This document shows, in pieces, positions 62,419-64,000 of a DNA stretch of 64,000 nucleotides. The notes beneath the pieces were generated by a model that saw nothing but the letters and a program-made list of their open reading frames with translations, made no database searches and had not been told where the DNA came from. A program made the translations under genes and the position numbers. The stretch spans positions 248,001 through 312,000 of the forward strand of contig OY969431.1 of NCBI GenBank assembly GCA_963699305.1, read 5' to 3'. The DNA comes from JBGQAS01 sp963699305 (lineage in GTDB: Bacteria; Chloroflexota; Anaerolineae; Anaerolineales; Anaerolineaceae). How positions within the stretch are numbered: position 1 is the stretch's first letter; the number at the start of each line of letters is the position of its first letter.

Positions 62419-63349
62419 TTTTTGCTCCTTCCTTTTTGCGAGCCACCATCTTTGGACCGACCGACAAGTGATGCCACTCCAAACGCGGGTTGAAGATCTG
62501 CTCCAGCCCATGTCCGAGCAGCGTCAGCCCCAATACAACCCAGACGATCCCCAACCCGGGGACGATGAGCGCCCACCAAGCGCCTGAACTGACCCCTCCA
62601 CGGGTGAAGGCAAAGTTGAGCATCTGTCCCCAGCTTATCGTCGTAGGATCTGCAAGACCCAAAAAACTGAGCGTGCTTTCTTCGAGGATGGCGAGAGAAA
62701 TGACCAGAACGCTGTTTGCCACCAACAATGGAAGAACCAAGGGAAAAATGTGTTTGCGGATGATATGGAAATTGCCTGATCCGATGGCTCGGGCTCGTAA
62801 TACAAATTTACGTTCTTTGACCGACAGGGTCTGGGAGCGGATCAAGCGGGCGGTGCCAGTCCACCCAAGAATCCCGATGACGAAAATGATGTTTCCCAAT
62901 GAAGGTTTCGTGAGCGCAACAAGAACGACCGCAAGTGGCAAATCGGGGATCACGATCATGATATCGGTGAAACGCATGAGCGAGTTTTCAATTTTTCCAC
63001 CAAAATATCCGGCAGAAATTCCGATCACACCGCCAATACATACCGAGATGAAAGAGGCAAAGAACCCAACGATCAATGACACGCGCGCTCCGTATATGAA
63101 ATTCGACAATACATCCCTACCTGCATCATCCGTACCCAGAACGTGTTCAAAACTCGGTTTCTGATAAATATCTGAAATGGACATCTTCTCCCCGGATTTT
63201 GGATCGTATGGAGCAATCAGTGGCGCAAAAATAGCCATTAAGACCGTTGAAAGCAACATACACAGACCGATCATCGCCATTCCATTTTTTCGAAATGAGC
63301 GGGAAAAGGAACCAAAGTCAGAATGATGGGATTCGACTGCCATGGTCAA
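62411..63349 (-). CDS. Peptide ABC transporter permease, OppC type
   Basis: This 312-residue protein has an N-terminal OppC_N segment (FRKNGMAMIGLCMLLSTVLM), then the BPD_transp_1 helices. GTDDAGRDVLSNFIYGARVS is characteristic, and the EAA loop lies in RKFVLRARAIGSGNFHIIRK. It overlaps both neighbours by a few bases, so the operon is tightly coupled. Confidence 0.92.
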   Translation of the reverse strand: MTMAVESHHSDFGSFSRSFRKNGMAMIGLCMLLSTVLMAIFAPLIAPYDPKSGEKMSISDIYQKPSFEHVLGTDDAGRDVLSNFIYGARVSLIVGFFASFISVCIGGVIGISAGYFGGKIENSLMRFTDIMIVIPDLPLAVVLVALTKPSLGNIIFVIGILGWTGTARLIRSQTLSVKERKFVLRARAIGSGNFHIIRKHIFPLVLPLLVANSVLVISLAILEESTLSFLGLADPTTISWGQMLNFAFTRGGVSSGAWWALIVPGLGIVWVVLGLTLLGHGLEQIFNPRLEWHHLSVGPKMVARKKEGAKNG

Positions 63350-64000
63350 CTCGCTTGTACTCTGGGATCAAGATATGAATACAACAACTCAGCCAGCAGG
63401 TTGGCGCAGATCACTGTAATGGCGATGATCAAAAAAGCACCCTGCAATACTGGATAATCCCGCCTGCCGACTGCCTGAAAAATCGCCAGACCCAGACCTG
63501 GCCAGGAGAACACCGATTCAATTTGGATGGCACCCGCCACGGTGAAACCAAGATTGAGAGCGATGATCGTCACCATGGGAAGCATGGCGTTCCGAAGCGC
63601 ATGGTCCACCAGGATCTGAAAGGTACTTAATCCTTTGGCTTTGGCAGTCAAAATGTAATCTTCGGAAAGAACTTCCAGAACGGTGCTGCGCATGATCAGC
63701 ATATATTCCCCGAGCATTACGACAGTAAACGTAATGGTGGGTAAGATCAGGTGCTTGGCTACATCCAGGAATTTGAACCATCCTTCCTGCATGGACATAC
63801 CTGCAGAAAATTTACCGACTACTGGCAAACCCAGGTACGACGAACCCAAGAATAACAGGACGATCCCCAACCAGAATGTCGGTAAACTCCATGCAACCAA
63901 ACTGAAGATCATGGCACCAAAATCGATGGCAGTGTGCGACTTCCAGGCTGCAATCAATCCCAGCAATATGCCAAAGAAAATTGAAACCACCTGACCAACA
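63346..64000 (-). CDS. Peptide ABC transporter permease, OppB type (partial)
   Basis: The frame is open across the right edge (codons LGQ precede the GTG at 63990), so the N-terminus is outside the window. About 218 residues remain, with several helices. The loop VLEVLSEDYILTAKAKGLST followed by FQILVDHALRNAMLPMVTI marks an OppB/DppB permease, as does IQIESVFSWPGLGLAIFQAV. A peptide-binding protein is expected further upstream. Confidence 0.92.
   Translation of the reverse strand, partial: VGQVVSIFFGILLGLIAAWKSHTAIDFGAMIFSLVAWSLPTFWLGIVLLFLGSSYLGLPVVGKFSAGMSMQEGWFKFLDVAKHLILPTITFTVVMLGEYMLIMRSTVLEVLSEDYILTAKAKGLSTFQILVDHALRNAMLPMVTIIALNLGFTVAGAIQIESVFSWPGLGLAIFQAVGRRDYPVLQGAFLIIAITVICANLLAELLYSYLDPRVQAS

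Noticed and set aside
1..64000. CRISPR arrays, prophage and rRNA genes
   Set aside because: No regularly spaced repeats, phage structural genes or rRNA-like stretches were seen.

Overview
The window is one contiguous piece of a bacterial chromosome with dense genes on both strands. It has no phage or plasmid backbone. The best guess is Chloroflexota, class Anaerolineae or a close relative. That is an inference from the gene set: a DUF2089/SHOCT-like pair, Gmad2-like and lamin-tail-like surface proteins, tandem plsY, GYF_2 membrane proteins, a membrane-anchored sortase and many lipobox proteins. No marker gene settles the placement. Much of the window is of moderate GC. About 30.9-35.8 kb and 36.9-41.4 kb read clearly more GC-rich.

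Layout. 1-5 kb: a partial acyltransferase, a sortase with a small membrane partner, a class V aminotransferase, an IS3-family insertion that splits a bidirectional terminator, and SixA. 5-11.6 kb: DUF6504, the DUF2089/SHOCT pair, a PAS-GAF histidine kinase, rhomboid protease and guanylate kinase, an FmdB zinc ribbon and an anchored HEXXH metallopeptidase. 11.7-15.8 kb: a MarR-HlyD-MacB-type efflux operon with a readable promoter and operator-like palindrome. 15.8-20.2 kb: SerA-like dehydrogenase, M32 carboxypeptidase, a response regulator and a Gmad2-like lipoprotein. 20.2-31.7 kb: an eleven-gene minus-strand sugar operon. It has a DeoR regulator, an amidohydrolase, a SIS isomerase/deaminase, a binding-protein ABC importer, a GH4 glycosidase, a GH114 lipoprotein, a LacD-like aldolase, a PfkB kinase and a GatZ/KbaZ-like protein. 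Together these suggest breakdown of an alpha-linked galactosamine polymer through tagatose phosphates. 31.8-36.7 kb: ECF sigma/anti-sigma, FtsK and HicAB. 36.8-43.9 kb: metK behind a SAM-I riboswitch, two plsY copies, two GYF_2 proteins and a PP2C-like/propeller pair. 43.9-52.3 kb: recR-ybaB-dnaX, a lamin-tail protein, an NYN RNase, a candidate small RNA, tRNA-Arg, Hsp20, birA and gyrA. 52.5-57.4 kb: a lone TnpB and pstSCAB. 57.4-64 kb: a peptide-use operon of creatininase-like hydrolase, S9 peptidase and oppFDCB, running off the right end.

A recurring oddity is single-base frame breaks in otherwise well-conserved genes. These are the sortase, sixA, the response regulator, the Gmad2 lipoprotein, the amidohydrolase, metK (six), a roughly 110-residue conserved protein and pstB. 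Several lie in homopolymers, and the protein sequence is conserved on both sides of each. Sequence error is therefore more likely than gene decay. Those genes are annotated here across the break.
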